Shown here piece after piece: positions 24,311-35,214 of a stretch of 64,000 bases of DNA (the stretch's first letter is position 1; every line of letters starts with the position of its first letter). The translations under genes were made by a program, and so were the position numbers. The DNA lies in NCBI RefSeq assembly GCF_954871325.1, contig NC_088778.1:33492730-33556729 (forward strand), in the 5' to 3' direction. The notes under the pieces were generated by a model. It searched no databases. It was not told where the DNA came from and saw only the letters and a program-made list of their open reading frames with translations. The DNA is from Gordionus sp. m RMFG-2023 (taxonomy: Eukaryota > Nematomorpha > Gordioida > Chordodea > Parachordodidae).

Positions 24311-24629
24311 TCGATCACCGGTGTATCATTTATGAGGCCAAAGTATCTTGAACTCCCACCGGTGTATGAAATCAGTATCGACCATCGATCACCGGTGTAT
24401 CATTTTTGAGGCCAAAGTATCTTGAACTCCCACTGGTGTATGAAATCAGTATCGACCAGATATCCTACCTGAGTATTCCCAACACGGAGTTATCAAATCG
24501 ACAGATATCCCAATCCTGATCTCCCAATATTTGTATTTCTGATCGATTTCATTTGTATCGATCACCGGTGTATCACGAGGCCAAAGTATCTTGATCTCCC
24601 CCACCGGGGCATCAAATCAATATCGACCA
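24311..24629. repeat. 74-bp minisatellite with ACCGGT motif, three units
   Basis: Units are 24311-24384 and 24385-24458 (both 74 bp, adjacent, nearly identical) and 24558-24629 (72 bp, more diverged). Each begins TCGATCACCGGTGTATCA, carries GAGGCCAAAGTATCTTG and a second ACCGGTGTA-like word, and ends AATATCGACCA or similar. The segment GATATCC(T/C)ACCTGAGTATTCC follows units two and three, so a larger unit was also duplicated. Confidence 0.85.
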
Positions 24630-24659
24630 GATATCCCACCTGAGTATTCCTCACAATGT

Positions 24660-25954
24660 CATTGGTTGTATATAATTTTTAGAATATATCAACTAAATAT
24701 TTTGCCTGAATTGTTATTTTAATAGATAATAATTATTGTTAATGTTGATTTTTAAAAAAAAAAATGAATTGATATTTTTGAAATCTTAATAGGACTATTC
24801 GATGGATTTTGTTTAGCCAGTCTGCTCTCGGGTCTTCTCATTGGATTCTTTGGTTTCCGGAAAAACTCATTCGATAGACCTTAATTTAGTAACGAGACTG
24901 GAGGATTGAGCAAATCTCCTTATAAATATATTTAATTCCAATATAATAATTGGATTTTTTAAAAATGAGTCATAACTACAAAACTGTTAATAATTTGTAA
25001 TTTTTAGTTAAACCACTTCTGTTTTACCGACTTGTCCGCGGGAAAATTTTCTCCCGCCTTTTCATATTTTTCCCTCGAAATAAAATTTGCCCTGGCTTGT
25101 GCTGTATGTGATGCCATGTTAATTTTATCTTATCTTCGGACGTTAGTCTACCAGGCCTGCCCAGTTATGAGTGAATTTTGAATTATACATAACTATGTCT
25201 CTTTAAACAAATTAAATTGTGTCTATTTGAACTGAGTAATATAGCCAACTAGAACCTCTATGATTTCCCCTTAGCTTAAAGTATTTGGTAAAAAACGGAT
25301 GACTTTATTCATAGAAACAGTTTAAATTATCATACACAATTAATTTCTCAATAATTCAATTATAGAAAAGACATGACACCTCTCATGAACATATTGCATC
25401 TTTTATTCTGACATGATCATATCAGAATTCAGTTAAATAATTTTATATTAGGTGAGTTAACATCAAATACTCTATATAAATATAATTATTATTTTGCATT
25501 TGATAAGTAAAAATCACTCAACTTAAATAAAAATTAATGATGTTTTATTCACTATTCCACCACCCTTTATTATAAATATTTTAAAAACTTTAATATGATC
25601 CACAAAGATGAACTCCATGTTAAATATATACTTTTTATTGAGTAATTATTTACAAAATATTCGATATATATATATATATACATATATAATTTTCAAAATA
25701 TGTCTAAGGCAATTATATATATATAGTATAATTATGATATATGAATATAGAATGTGTGTGACAATGTAATAATAATTCTTTAAAATATTGCACTAATAAT
25801 ATAAATGACTATAGAATTAATTATTAGAAATATTGAGTATCTATTTTTTACATGTTGTGGGGTCTTAATACATTTTTGATGGAGAGGAGAAGATTTAAAA
25901 AATATATATTGTGAGATCAAATGGAATGTTATGGTGGATTAATAATGTCTCGAT
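24660..25954. other. spacer downstream of the GPCR gene
   Basis: AT-rich, with no gene recognised. A TATATA run is at about 25660-25690. A GACTATTCGATGGATTTTG/CATTCGATAGACC pair at 24790-24882 hints at a small eroded inverted repeat. Confidence 0.35.
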
Positions 25955-26153
25955 TAGTGTTGCTAAACGGCGGCTCGTTTTGAGCCGAAAATTTAAAAAC
26001 GACTAACTCGGTATTTTAACCAGAAAAATATTGTAAACCTCAAGATTTCGACAATATATTTCTAGACCTTTGTCCCTTCTATGAGCAAAATCTTCAGGCT
26101 TGGGTATTTTTTCTGGATGAAGTTCTGAGTTTAGCCGCCGTTTAACAACACTA
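25955..26153. mobile_element. hAT-like MITE, family B, with 8-bp target duplication
   Basis: It runs from TAGTGTTGCTAAACGG to GCCGTTTAACAACACTA. Flanks GTCTCGAT (25947-25954) and ATCTCGAT (26154-26161) match at 7 of 8 positions. The long inverted ends contain CGGCTCGTTTTGAGCCG. The centre holds AAATCTTCAGGCTT. It is 199 bp with no ORF, and lies 80 bp past the GPCR stop codon. Confidence 0.85.
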
Positions 26154-26235
26154 ATCTCGATCAATAATTTAAGCGACTACTATCTCCGTGATTAATTTAT
26201 ATACAAAAGTAATTGAATAATATCTGCGACTAATT

Positions 26236-29200
26236 TTATATATAAAAGTAATAATTTGGTTTATGGTAACTCTTTAGAGTTGGTTGAATATCGTCTTTAT
26301 GGAGATCTCGATTTTGGAACATTTGGGGATTGATGAGATCGTGCAGAAAGGGTAAACGAGGCTCCAAAGGGGTCGAGCCTGTCATCCTAGACATCACATT
26401 TTTAACCGAACATTTATTGACATTTAAATTGGCGCCGGTAAAGCCATTCGAAGCGATTTGGCATTTTATCGCCTCCATTTTATGGAACGAAGACGCGCCA
26501 GTGTAATATTTAAGTAGCAGATCGATACAATTCATAGTCAAATTATTGCGCGAATTATTCCTTCTTAGTTTGAATTTCATTTTATCGCGGGTATTAATAC
26601 TGTACGCCTTCGATATGTTGTTGGACAACATTTTTGGATAGCTATCATCTCGCGTTTTATGAAGGTGGACGTGATTTGCCTTTCTGTCAACAAATAACAT
26701 TTCTTTGCAACATACTAGTCTGGCTGGAATATTTTGATACCCAAAAGGTTTTTTACCATCACCATCGCTATCTTCATCATCTTCATCATCTCGATAAGAG
26801 CGTTTAAATTGATAGGATTCGCATTTCACGTTATCATTTTGATATTCTGCTGCTTGTTCCATAGAATTGCCATCCTCAATCTTAAAGCTAACACTTCTAT
26901 CGACAACTTTGAGAAAGGTATGATGCCTCTTCGACATTATACTGCCGTTTTTCAAATAACCCTCCTTACATCGTTTTTCTGCCTCATCTATATTGACTAT
27001 GAGGGACAGGTTGTCATTGTTAGGAAAGCCGTGTTCCGATTTCGTATCCACCCCAATATTTTCTTTCCACACTCCATCATCATTTCTTCTATATAAAACG
27101 GTTGCTTCCTTTTCATTTTTATTTGGGCCATAAGTGTTGTTCGATAATTCGAGGTTGGACGATATTCTTAGGTATATTTTGTCATTCGGTATGGAATTGG
27201 TATTGTCCTTCATGTTGATACTTGGTTCGAAGGTGCTTATTATGCTCCCTTTCATTATGCCAGAACTATTAGGCGGTATATTACCATTCATGACTAAAAA
27301 CTTTTTCATTATCTTCCTTTGGACTTGTCTGATGGCTTTTTGAAAATTTGTTCCCGATGCACTATATAAAAAAACATTTATAGCATAACTAATGTGCCGG
27401 AGGAAGTACGGTAAAGTTATCCAAATAGGACTTATGTGAAATATCATATCATTTTCATGGTTATTGCTACGATTTCGTTTCAAGGAATACATGAATAAAG
27501 CGAATCGCGAGGCGTGAAAGGGGGTGTGGAAAAGCAAAAATACCGTTGAAACGATGAGCAACATCTTTGTGACAGCCATTTGCGATTTGGAGTTTTTCCC
27601 CCTAGAATCTATTATCCCTGTTGTACTGACTGCTTGGGACACCTTTTTGAACTTTTGCTTAATTTTTATCTTATTATAACATTTGGATTTAGGGTCATGT
27701 TTCTGGTCATCGATAGACGAGTCAGCATTCGTGGTGTTTGTAGTGTTAGATTTGTTCGAGTTCCTAGGGGAATTAATGTAAAATTTGTTCATAATCTTGT
27801 AGAAGCTGATGGACTTGCCAACATGACAGGAGGAATCAATCGATTGTTGTTCGCCAAAATTCAAAATATCCTTTACCGGGTTAGGAGTTACAATATCATT
27901 CTCACCCAACGTTAGAACATCAATCTTTGTATCGTGAATATTATACGTATCCCTTTCATTTTCATTTTTTGCCAAGCTATCATTATCAAGATTAGCATGA
28001 TTGAGAACTAGATTATTATTAGGATGGCTATTTAAGTTGAGAGTGTTGTCGTATATACAAGTTAGCAACGAAAATATAGAACTTTCTCTTTTGCACAACT
28101 TTATCAAGGTATTATGTTGAATGGACTTAGTAACATATGGCTCATCTTCGTTTACGCTACAGTTGAGATTTGAATGGATCGATGTATCGCCATTTTGGAG
28201 GAAATCGCTGCTGCGCGGAATGAGGGGCTTTTGTGAGGAAGACGAGGGAATTCTCTTGGGCTTACGATTGTCAACGTGTTTGGTCCTATTAAAATTTTCG
28301 TTTTTTTTCTTATTGCTTCCTTTTCTCAGAATTTTTAAAGGATTCGGGTAGGCCCTTATACTGGCGTTCTTTTGATTGATACGTTTCCACAGCCCGCGAT
28401 AATTGATCAATTTGCGGGCTATCATGATATTGCAGAAAACTATGATAAACAGAGGTGCTATTAGCATGACAGTTGTCTCTATATTCTTGAGAACGTAGGA
28501 TGTGTATTCGTATTCAGGATCTATGTCGCACCCGTAGTCATTGAAGGATTTTGGAATAGATTTGGGTGTCGTTGATGGTATCTCTCCCGTTCTAAGGTCG
28601 TTGATTTTTAGAAGACTCCTTCTCAGACTCTCTTGCTTGGTGATATTTAATGACAAATTATGAAAGATTTTTTCAAAAAAGTTGAATATGCTAGATGAAT
28701 CAATATTCGGTTTGGTAGAGACGCTTAGGGGAAGAATTGTGCTGTTGTCGGATATATTATTGCGCTCTTTATTCGGATTAATTATAGCGTTAGTAGAATA
28801 ATTCTGGTGATTGATAAACATCGTAACGAGCCCGTTGTATACCAATTTTTGGATCTTGAAGGTGTAAGAAAACCACAACGCCGTGATACCCGTCAAAGTG
28901 AAAATGACTTTGTTAGCTCTCGACATCGAGACCGGTTTCATTTCGCTTAAACGACTCCCTTTCTTCCAAGGGCGGCATATTACTAGAAATCTTTCTACCG
29001 TAAACATAACTATGATCCACACGGAGAGAGATGCGAATACCTCGTGGAGATAACTCAAGATCTGGCACATGCCGTCGCTGTTGAAAAGTGCCCACGCCAC
29101 GCCATTTTTGAAATAAGGTGAGGACGAGATTATTATAATCATGGTGGTGCAGAGAAAGCCAAAATCGCTTAAAGAGAGGGCGGCCAGATAACACCAGCAA

Positions 29201-29901
29201 GGTACCTTGAGCAAAAAAGAATTGAAAAATACTATGACTGTCAAAACGTTACCCAGTATTCCCACACAAGTGATAACGGGTAGGACATAAAGGATGAGGA
29301 ACATGCTAAGAACATGTACATTTGTCACGTGGGTTGACATCTTCAATTTTATGTTGGCGGGAGAAGCATCTAGGGATGATGGGGTATTGTCACCATGATA
29401 ATTATTCTTGGTGTCGTTCTTTATCAATATGAGGGTGTTGAGATGAATCTCGACCAGAGGCGGACCAGACACCCCTTCAAATGGCGCGATTATTTTATGT
29501 TCTTTATAGTCATTGCCCATTATGATACGCGGACCGCCCCTGAAGTTTGAAGGCCATTTAACCCCTTTTTTCTTTTTTCTTTCCCGGCTTTGGCTCGGTT
29601 CGTCATACATTTCTTGGTAATAATCATCTGTGGGTAATCTATTGCTGTAATAGAATAGGTCTCTGTGGCTAAAGGCGTCGGCTATAAGTTTATCACCGGT
29701 TATAACCTTATGACTTATATCATCCATGGCCACTTTTTTCTTATCGCGGTATCCCATTATCCCTTCAGGTCCCGACTTGGCGAATGATCCTTCCAAACGT
29801 TCCTTATTATCGTTATTATCATCATTGATATTCTGGTCAAAGTTGTAAAGGTGTAACCAATTTTTAGCGTTCAGCAGTAAAAGAAACGTAATATTGGTCA
29901 T
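26236..29901 (-). CDS. class A (rhodopsin-type) GPCR, peptide-receptor-like, single exon
   Basis: A 1221-residue plasma-membrane receptor predicted to couple to G proteins; ligand unknown. TM1 is about 198-226 (GNVLTVIVFF), TM2 235-258 (LAALSLSDF), TM3 282-308 with MCQI Cys and ERF in place of DRY, then VICRPW. TM4 is 332-350, and ECL2 is about 120 residues with the partner Cys in YGCDID. TM5 is 473-497, TM6 776-804 (FLLFHTPFH in place of FxxCWxP) and TM7 824-847 (INVFLYSASG in place of NPxxY), then a basic helix-8 region. ICL3 spans about 280 residues and the tail about 370, both Asn/Ser/Lys-rich. Such motifs fit invertebrate neuropeptide/FMRFamide-type receptors. The reading frame is unbroken and GC is higher than around it. 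The long N-terminus (190 residues) before TM1 lacks a clear signal peptide. A shorter start at Met188 is possible. Confidence 0.92.
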   Translation of the reverse strand: MTNITFLLLLNAKNWLHLYNFDQNINDDNNDNKERLEGSFAKSGPEGIMGYRDKKKVAMDDISHKVITGDKLIADAFSHRDLFYYSNRLPTDDYYQEMYDEPSQSRERKKKKGVKWPSNFRGGPRIIMGNDYKEHKIIAPFEGVSGPPLVEIHLNTLILIKNDTKNNYHGDNTPSSLDASPANIKLKMSTHVTNVHVLSMFLILYVLPVITCVGILGNVLTVIVFFNSFLLKVPCWCYLAALSLSDFGFLCTTMIIIISSSPYFKNGVAWALFNSDGMCQILSYLHEVFASLSVWIIVMFTVERFLVICRPWKKGSRLSEMKPVSMSRANKVIFTLTGITALWFSYTFKIQKLVYNGLVTMFINHQNYSTNAIINPNKERNNISDNSTILPLSVSTKPNIDSSSIFNFFEKIFHNLSLNITKQESLRRSLLKINDLRTGEIPSTTPKSIPKSFNDYGCDIDPEYEYTSYVLKNIETTVMLIAPLFIIVFCNIMIARKLINYRGLWKRINQKNASIRAYPNPLKILRKGSNKKKNENFNRTKHVDNRKPKRIPSSSSQKPLIPRSSDFLQNGDTSIHSNLNCSVNEDEPYVTKSIQHNTLIKLCKRESSIFSLLTCIYDNTLNLNSHPNNNLVLNHANLDNDSLAKNENERDTYNIHDTKIDVLTLGENDIVTPNPVKDILNFGEQQSIDSSCHVGKSISFYKIMNKFYINSPRNSNKSNTTNTTNADSSIDDQKHDPKSKCYNKIKIKQKFKKVSQAVSTTGIIDSRGKNSKSQMAVTKMLLIVSTVFLLFHTPFHASRFALFMYSLKRNRSNNHENDMIFHISPIWITLPYFLRHISYAINVFLYSASGTNFQKAIRQVQRKIMKKFLVMNGNIPPNSSGIMKGSIISTFEPSINMKDNTNSIPNDKIYLRISSNLELSNNTYGPNKNEKEATVLYRRNDDGVWKENIGVDTKSEHGFPNNDNLSLIVNIDEAEKRCKEGYLKNGSIMSKRHHTFLKVVDRSVSFKIEDGNSMEQAAEYQNDNVKCESYQFKRSYRDDEDDEDSDGDGKKPFGYQNIPARLVCCKEMLFVDRKANHVHLHKTRDDSYPKMLSNNISKAYSINTRDKMKFKLRRNNSRNNLTMNCIDLLLKYYTGASSFHKMEAIKCQIASNGFTGANLNVNKCSVKNVMSRMTGSTPLEPRLPFLHDLINPQMFQNRDLHKDDIQPTLKSYHKPNYYFYI

Positions 29902-30162
29902 TTAATTTATGATATTTTCTACTACTTTAGAAATCCGAAACCCATTATTATAAGGGTTTATTTAATTATTTTTTTGCTAATAATACTGTATCATTTTTGG
30001 TGTTAGTACAAGATGTAGTGGTTTTTCTGTCGATATTTTCTTCTTCATTGTTTGATTTTCGTTGCAGTTATTCTAAAGACTATTTTGTTTTTAACCCCAA
30101 AAAATATATATATATGTTTTGAAAGAAAACTATTTTGTAAATATATTGTATATGTTAGCGGG
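29902..30162. promoter_or_regulatory. upstream region of the GPCR gene
   Basis: AT-rich sequence 5' of the GPCR start codon on the - strand. No TATA element stands out from the AT background, and no specific site is claimed. Confidence 0.2.
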
Positions 30163-30515
30163 CAATGTGAATTTAAAAATCTGGTTTTGCCGGAAGTACA
30201 TTCCATTCATGTTTGGAATACCTATCTTATGAACTATAAACAATTTCGTGGTTAACCTTTGGCTCATTTATAATTTATATATAAAAAATATATAAAAAAA
30301 ATTTCGATATAAACTATATTAAGTTTAAAAGTTCCTAGAAAAAAAATTTTTATTGTCTGAAATTTATAAGGTAAGATATTCCTAAATTTTTTAAAAAAAC
30401 GAGCTCGAAAAATGATTTAAAGTTGGAAAAATATAACACATTTCCGGGGAAAAAAACACATTTCCGGAAAAAAAAGCACATTGTCGCTAACATATATAAT
30501 TTGAATTTAAAAGAC
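30163..30515. repeat. dispersed repeat, copy 1 (uninterrupted)
   Basis: It contains TTGCCGGAAGTACATTCC, TCATGTTTGGAATACCTATC, TTATGAACT and, further on, GATTTAAAGTTGGAAAAATA and AACACATTTCCGG. The same order appears at 32018-32700, where a MITE splits it. It provides the unoccupied-site sequence for that insertion. A short ORF inside is not called. Confidence 0.7.
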
Positions 30516-30838
30516 AAAATCCTATGGATCCGAGCTAAATCTCCTCTCAAATTATATGGTATAAATATCGTGAAACAATCTTATAATCCTGAAATAATAA
30601 TTAAAAAATAAATTATTGATTGATTGAAAATATCGAAACAACATGGAGGTAAGTGGTTACAATGTATCTGACTCAACGCGATCAAAATTTATGGCTATAT
30701 TTATTCTTTTAATATTTATCATAATAAAAGAATAAAAAATAAATTATATAACTGTTATAAATAATTTTATTTTTTAATATATATATATAAAAAAACCAAT
30801 ATTTCTTCTTTTTTTTAAATGAAAAGTGGAAAAGAGGA

Positions 30839-30860
30839 GGGGGGGGGGAGAGGGGGGTGG
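30839..30860. repeat. G-rich run
   Basis: Ten G followed by AGAGGGGGGTGG. It is one of several long G runs in an AT-rich background (others at 11343, 23761, 36321, 37376, 47090, 48228). Confidence 0.9.
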
Positions 30861-30999
30861 CGAGGAATTTATTGAGGATCAATTCTTTCCATTCGTTTTT
30901 CCGGAAATTGCTTTAAAATAAGTGTCAAACGAATTTTTGCAAAATATATTATAGAAGCATTTTGAAATTTGGTCGATAAATTATTGGCCAACTTATTTG

Positions 31000-32017
31000 T
31001 GAATTTTTAAATGAACTAATTTTATTTTTTGATGATTTCGCGCCTTCTTTGATCCATTTAAATTTAAAAATATGCATTAACTAAAAGCTTTTAACTGGTT
31101 ATTCGGACAAAGTTAAAATTCCGTACTTAGTCACTCGCGGTAGCCTAGCTGCCCAACGTTTCCGTTGTGCTATTGACTAGTCTCATTTAAAAAAACTTGA
31201 AGTTAGCCAAAGAAATTTTTTCATAAAACGACTCTAGAGGTTCTGCACACACATAGATTTACAGAAAAGTTCGCCTCCCTCTTTTGATCAGATCCTTCTA
31301 GGGCCTCATTTAGTAATATTTTTGGCGCTAAAATCTTTATTTTATTCGTTTTTGAAAAATAAAAATTAACAGAAATAGGGGATGGATTTAACACGTCTAC
31401 CACTGATATAATTCAAATAAAGTTAAAAAGGGGGGAATTTATAGCTAACCAATTTAAAGTTTTTTAGGAAGAAAAAAAAACGCTTATGGGTTATATTTTA
31501 TATCTAGGATAAACGGGCCTCGAAAAGGCTCAGACTGACCCCCAAAAAATTTTATTAGTCTCTTTTTTTAAAAAAAAAGCAGTGACTTTGGGATCAAGTC
31601 AGCTCGTTGGGATTCCATATTTATTTATTTTTAATTATATTTAGAGCAAGTCCTTCAAAACTTTGAACACCATTCAAATATCAGCCATTTGTAGATCTCG
31701 TATCAGATTGTATGTTGTATATCATTTTTTACTTCTGGAGTGGCTAACTTATCCCATTATCCTCACTTTGAAGGATTATGTGAAATTTTCCGTTTTAGAA
31801 TCATTTTCACGTGAGAGATTTCTATAAAAATACTGATTTTTATCGGGGAGATAAATAAGTTTATACTCTAGTGTATTTCAGGACAATTTCTTCCCTGTTT
31901 GGGGTATATTTTTTAATTCATACAAGGAAAAATGTATTATGTTAGCGTCAATGCGTTTTTTTTTCGATATTTACAACTTTAATTCGTTTTTTTTGGCGCG
32001 TTTTTTTTTAATTTATA
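31000..32017. other. spacer with no recognised gene
   Basis: AT-rich sequence. The short ORF at 31221-31403 on the - strand shows no recognisable motif and no supporting context. Confidence 0.35.
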
Positions 32018-32700
32018 AATTCGGATTTTACCGGAAATAGATTCCATCATGTTTGGAATACCCAATGCCATATATAATACCTAGACTGACGATTCATTCA
32101 TTAAAAGTGTTACATCAATGCAAATCGGCTGAAGACGCCATCTTGTTTACACTAATCATTATTAAAAATTATAAACGAGAGCCTAATTTATTCCTATTAT
32201 ATCTGATGCAAACTTTATAAAAGAATTACCGGATCATAGAGATAATAAGGAAACTAGTTATCAATTTAATAGTAGTTTTTTAACATGTGAATAATTACTA
32301 TATGTGACCAAAATGGCAGGTATGCTTTTAACGACACTTAAAAATGTATTCTAATGAATGAATCGTCAGTCTAGGTATTATATATGTCATTAGGAATACC
32401 TATCTTATGAATTGTAAGACATTTACACCGTTAAAACCATTGAGTCATTTATAATTTATATAAAAAGATCTATGGAAAAACTAATATAAATTATTATTAA
32501 GTTCAAAAGTTTACGGTAAAATTGTCTGGAATTTATAGGGTAGGTATTCAAAAGATGATGGAACGTATTTCCGGTAAAATCAAATATTTTTAAAGGTAAA
32601 AAAAGGAAGACTTTACTCAAATAAGTGATTTAAAGTTGAAAAAAATAACACATTCTCGGGAAGAAAAAAAACATATTGACACTTTATAACATATATAAGA
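32018..32700. repeat. dispersed repeat, copy 2 (split by a MITE)
   Basis: The left part (about 32018-32062) has TTTACCGGAAATAGATTCC and ATGTTTGGAATACC. The right part resumes at 32393 with GGAATACCTATCTTATGAA and continues to GATTTAAAGTTGAAAAAAAT and AACACATTCTCGG. It is paralogous to 30163-30515. Confidence 0.7.
32063..32392. mobile_element. hAT-like MITE, family A, with perfect 8-bp target duplication
   Basis: A 330-bp element. It begins CAATGCCATATATAATACC, then TAGACTGACGATTCATTCA, and ends with the inverted TGAATGAATCGTCAGTCTAG, GTATTATATATGTCATTA. GGAATACC occurs on both sides (32055-32062, 32393-32400) and only once in the empty paralogous site near 30205. The first five bases CAATG fit the hAT terminal pattern YARNG. 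It is non-autonomous and has no ORF. Confidence 0.9.
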
Positions 32701-32851
32701 AATAAGATTTTATAGTTCAAAATTTTAAGGAACAGTTTCTTAAGAAATACGCATGCACGCCCTCGTGGAATGATTTACCGAATAAACTTACCATATTTCA
32801 TAATTAATAAGGGTGGTCATTAAAAATTTTTAAAAAATGACGTTATTTAAG

Positions 32852-33270
<419 letters not shown>

Positions 33271-33480
33271 TAGTAAAAAAAGAGAAGCTTTTAAGTATAT
33301 ATTAAATAATTCTTTAAAGAATAGAATTAAAAAGATATATAGCTTCAAAATGGAACCACTATACATAGGAATAGGGGAAAAGGATTTGTCCCTTTGAAAA
33401 AATTGTGAGAAGCGTATATATTATGTCAATTTATTATTTTACTGTGAAAATAAGATTAAGATATTCAGTGATCACCTACA

Positions 33481-33650
33481 AGTGTTGTTAAACGGCTCTG
33501 AGTCTATTAAAAACGGCTAACTCAATATTTTATCCAGAAAAAAAATAATTATGCAAGCCTAAAGATTTTGCTCGTAGATGGTACACAGGATTGAACATCT
33601 ATTGGCCAAATTTCGATGCTTAGGTCAATATTTTCCCGAAGAATAAACTT
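33481..33650. mobile_element. hAT-like MITE, family B, right end missing
   Basis: AGTGTTGTTAAACGGCTCTG, AACGGCTAACTCAATATTTT and AAGATTTTGCTCGTAGATGG follow family B order. The matching right terminus is absent after about 33650. Confidence 0.65.
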
Positions 33651-33754
33651 TAAAAAAATTATCTTATAAAGGCTATCGCCAAAATATCATAATCATTTAG
33701 GATTATATATTTACTACTATTTATAAAAAAAAAATATATGTATATAAATATACG

Positions 33755-33806
33755 AATTAGAGATCTGAAAAGGAAATCCGGCCCTTAGTCAGCCCGGCCT
33801 GATGCA
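33755..33806. mobile_element. family D end fragment (GC-rich)
   Basis: TTAGAGATCTGAAAAGG, then CCGGCCCTTAGTCAGCCCGG. It resembles the terminus of the GC-rich family D (compare 54687-54835). Confidence 0.45.
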
Positions 33807-33899
33807 GATAACTAATACGAATGTAAGTTACCTCCTTATAAATATAATGTATTTAAATTGAAGTTGAAATAAAACTCTTTTGAAGATTAAAGGCCAGGA

Positions 33900-34797
33900 A
33901 GTCTCTTTTTTTTTTTAAAAAAGAATTAAATTAATAAATATTTTCTTATATCTAAGTTATAACTGTATACCGATTTGTATAATAAGAGGCTTATTTTTTT
34001 TTTGAAAAATGTTTTCGCATTTATAACATGATCTGTCTCTACAAGACAGTTTAGGGACGGATAACACTAACCGATATTTCTAAGACCTCATCTTATTCTT
34101 TGAGTCTGAACCCATCGAGCAGCATCATCCAAAATTTTAAAAAAAAATTTTTTGATTCATTCTTGTAAAAGATTTTTTGCAAATTAAAATTCCGAATTGT
34201 AAGCTAAAAATCTTTAAAATTTTTTTAAAATTATTTAGCATTTAAAACTTTGGTTTGAACATAGCGTTCATTATAAAACCCTGTTATGCTGTATTTTTTT
34301 TTGTATTTACCATCGCGAATTCGTGCTAATTTGTTTTTTATCGTAATAATCAAGATCAAAAAAAAATAAATACAAATTGTCTAATTTTTATTAAAATCGA
34401 AATGTATATAATCATTTTTAATATATATAAATACCAAATAAATTTATTTTTAAAAACCTTATTAGCCATAAATTTTTTTAAAATTTAATAACTTATTAAA
34501 TAGCGCTCATAATTGTATATATGTATATCTAATTCATGGAAGTTTTTTTTATTGATATGTCCATCCTAACGGGATAAGGAATTTAATATGGATTTGGAAT
34601 CTATCAATTTTTGAAATCATTTTTTACGTAAGGAAAGATTTTTATATTTTGAGAAAAATTTTATTTTGGCCCGAAAAATGTATATCATATAAAAGTAAAT
34701 TTACCCTTACGAATTTTAAGGTATGAAAAATCCCATTCTTAATAATTTAAAAAGAAATTATGAGCATAGTTTCTCCAGTCAAATCAAATGGCATATG
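33900..34797. other. spacer with no recognised gene
   Basis: Very AT-rich, with A/T homopolymers. No coding or repeat structure that I can define. Confidence 0.4.
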
Positions 34798-34870
34798 GAC
34801 GATGCATTCATTAAAAGTGGCACATCAATGAAAAACAGCTGGGGACGCCATTTAGTTTATCCCCAATGAT
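34798..34870. mobile_element. family A MITE fragment
   Basis: GACGATGCATTCATTAAAAG, TGGCACATCAATG, AACAGCTGGGGACGCCATTT. Only the left subterminal region is present. Confidence 0.75.
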
Positions 34871-34993
34871 CAAAATCCAGTTACTATATATTATGTACTA
34901 TTTGAAATATTTTTTTTAAAAAAAATAGCATGCTCTATACTCTAATAATAAAAGATTTACAATTTGGTTCTTGGTTTGTTCGCCAACTGAATA

Positions 34994-34995
34994 TT

Positions 34996-35047
<52 letters not shown>

Positions 35048-35057
35048 TTTTTCTTTC
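34994..35057. repeat. (CTTT)n microsatellite
   Basis: About 60 bp of TTTC/CTTT units, the reverse orientation of the GAAA arrays elsewhere. Confidence 0.95.
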
Positions 35058-35214
35058 ATTTTTATTTAAAATTTCAAAAAAAAAATAAATATATATAAGG
35101 GGGTTTTGTTTTAATTTTTTTTAAAATATATATATAAATTTAATATATACTTTTCTGGGGAATAAAAAAAAACTAACGTAAAAGGGTATTCCACAAAACA
35201 AACTAAAGATGTAT

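Noticed and set aside
26734-29200. Several ORFs overlapping the GPCR gene on + and in other frames
   Set aside because: Antisense or out-of-frame shadows of a well supported receptor gene.
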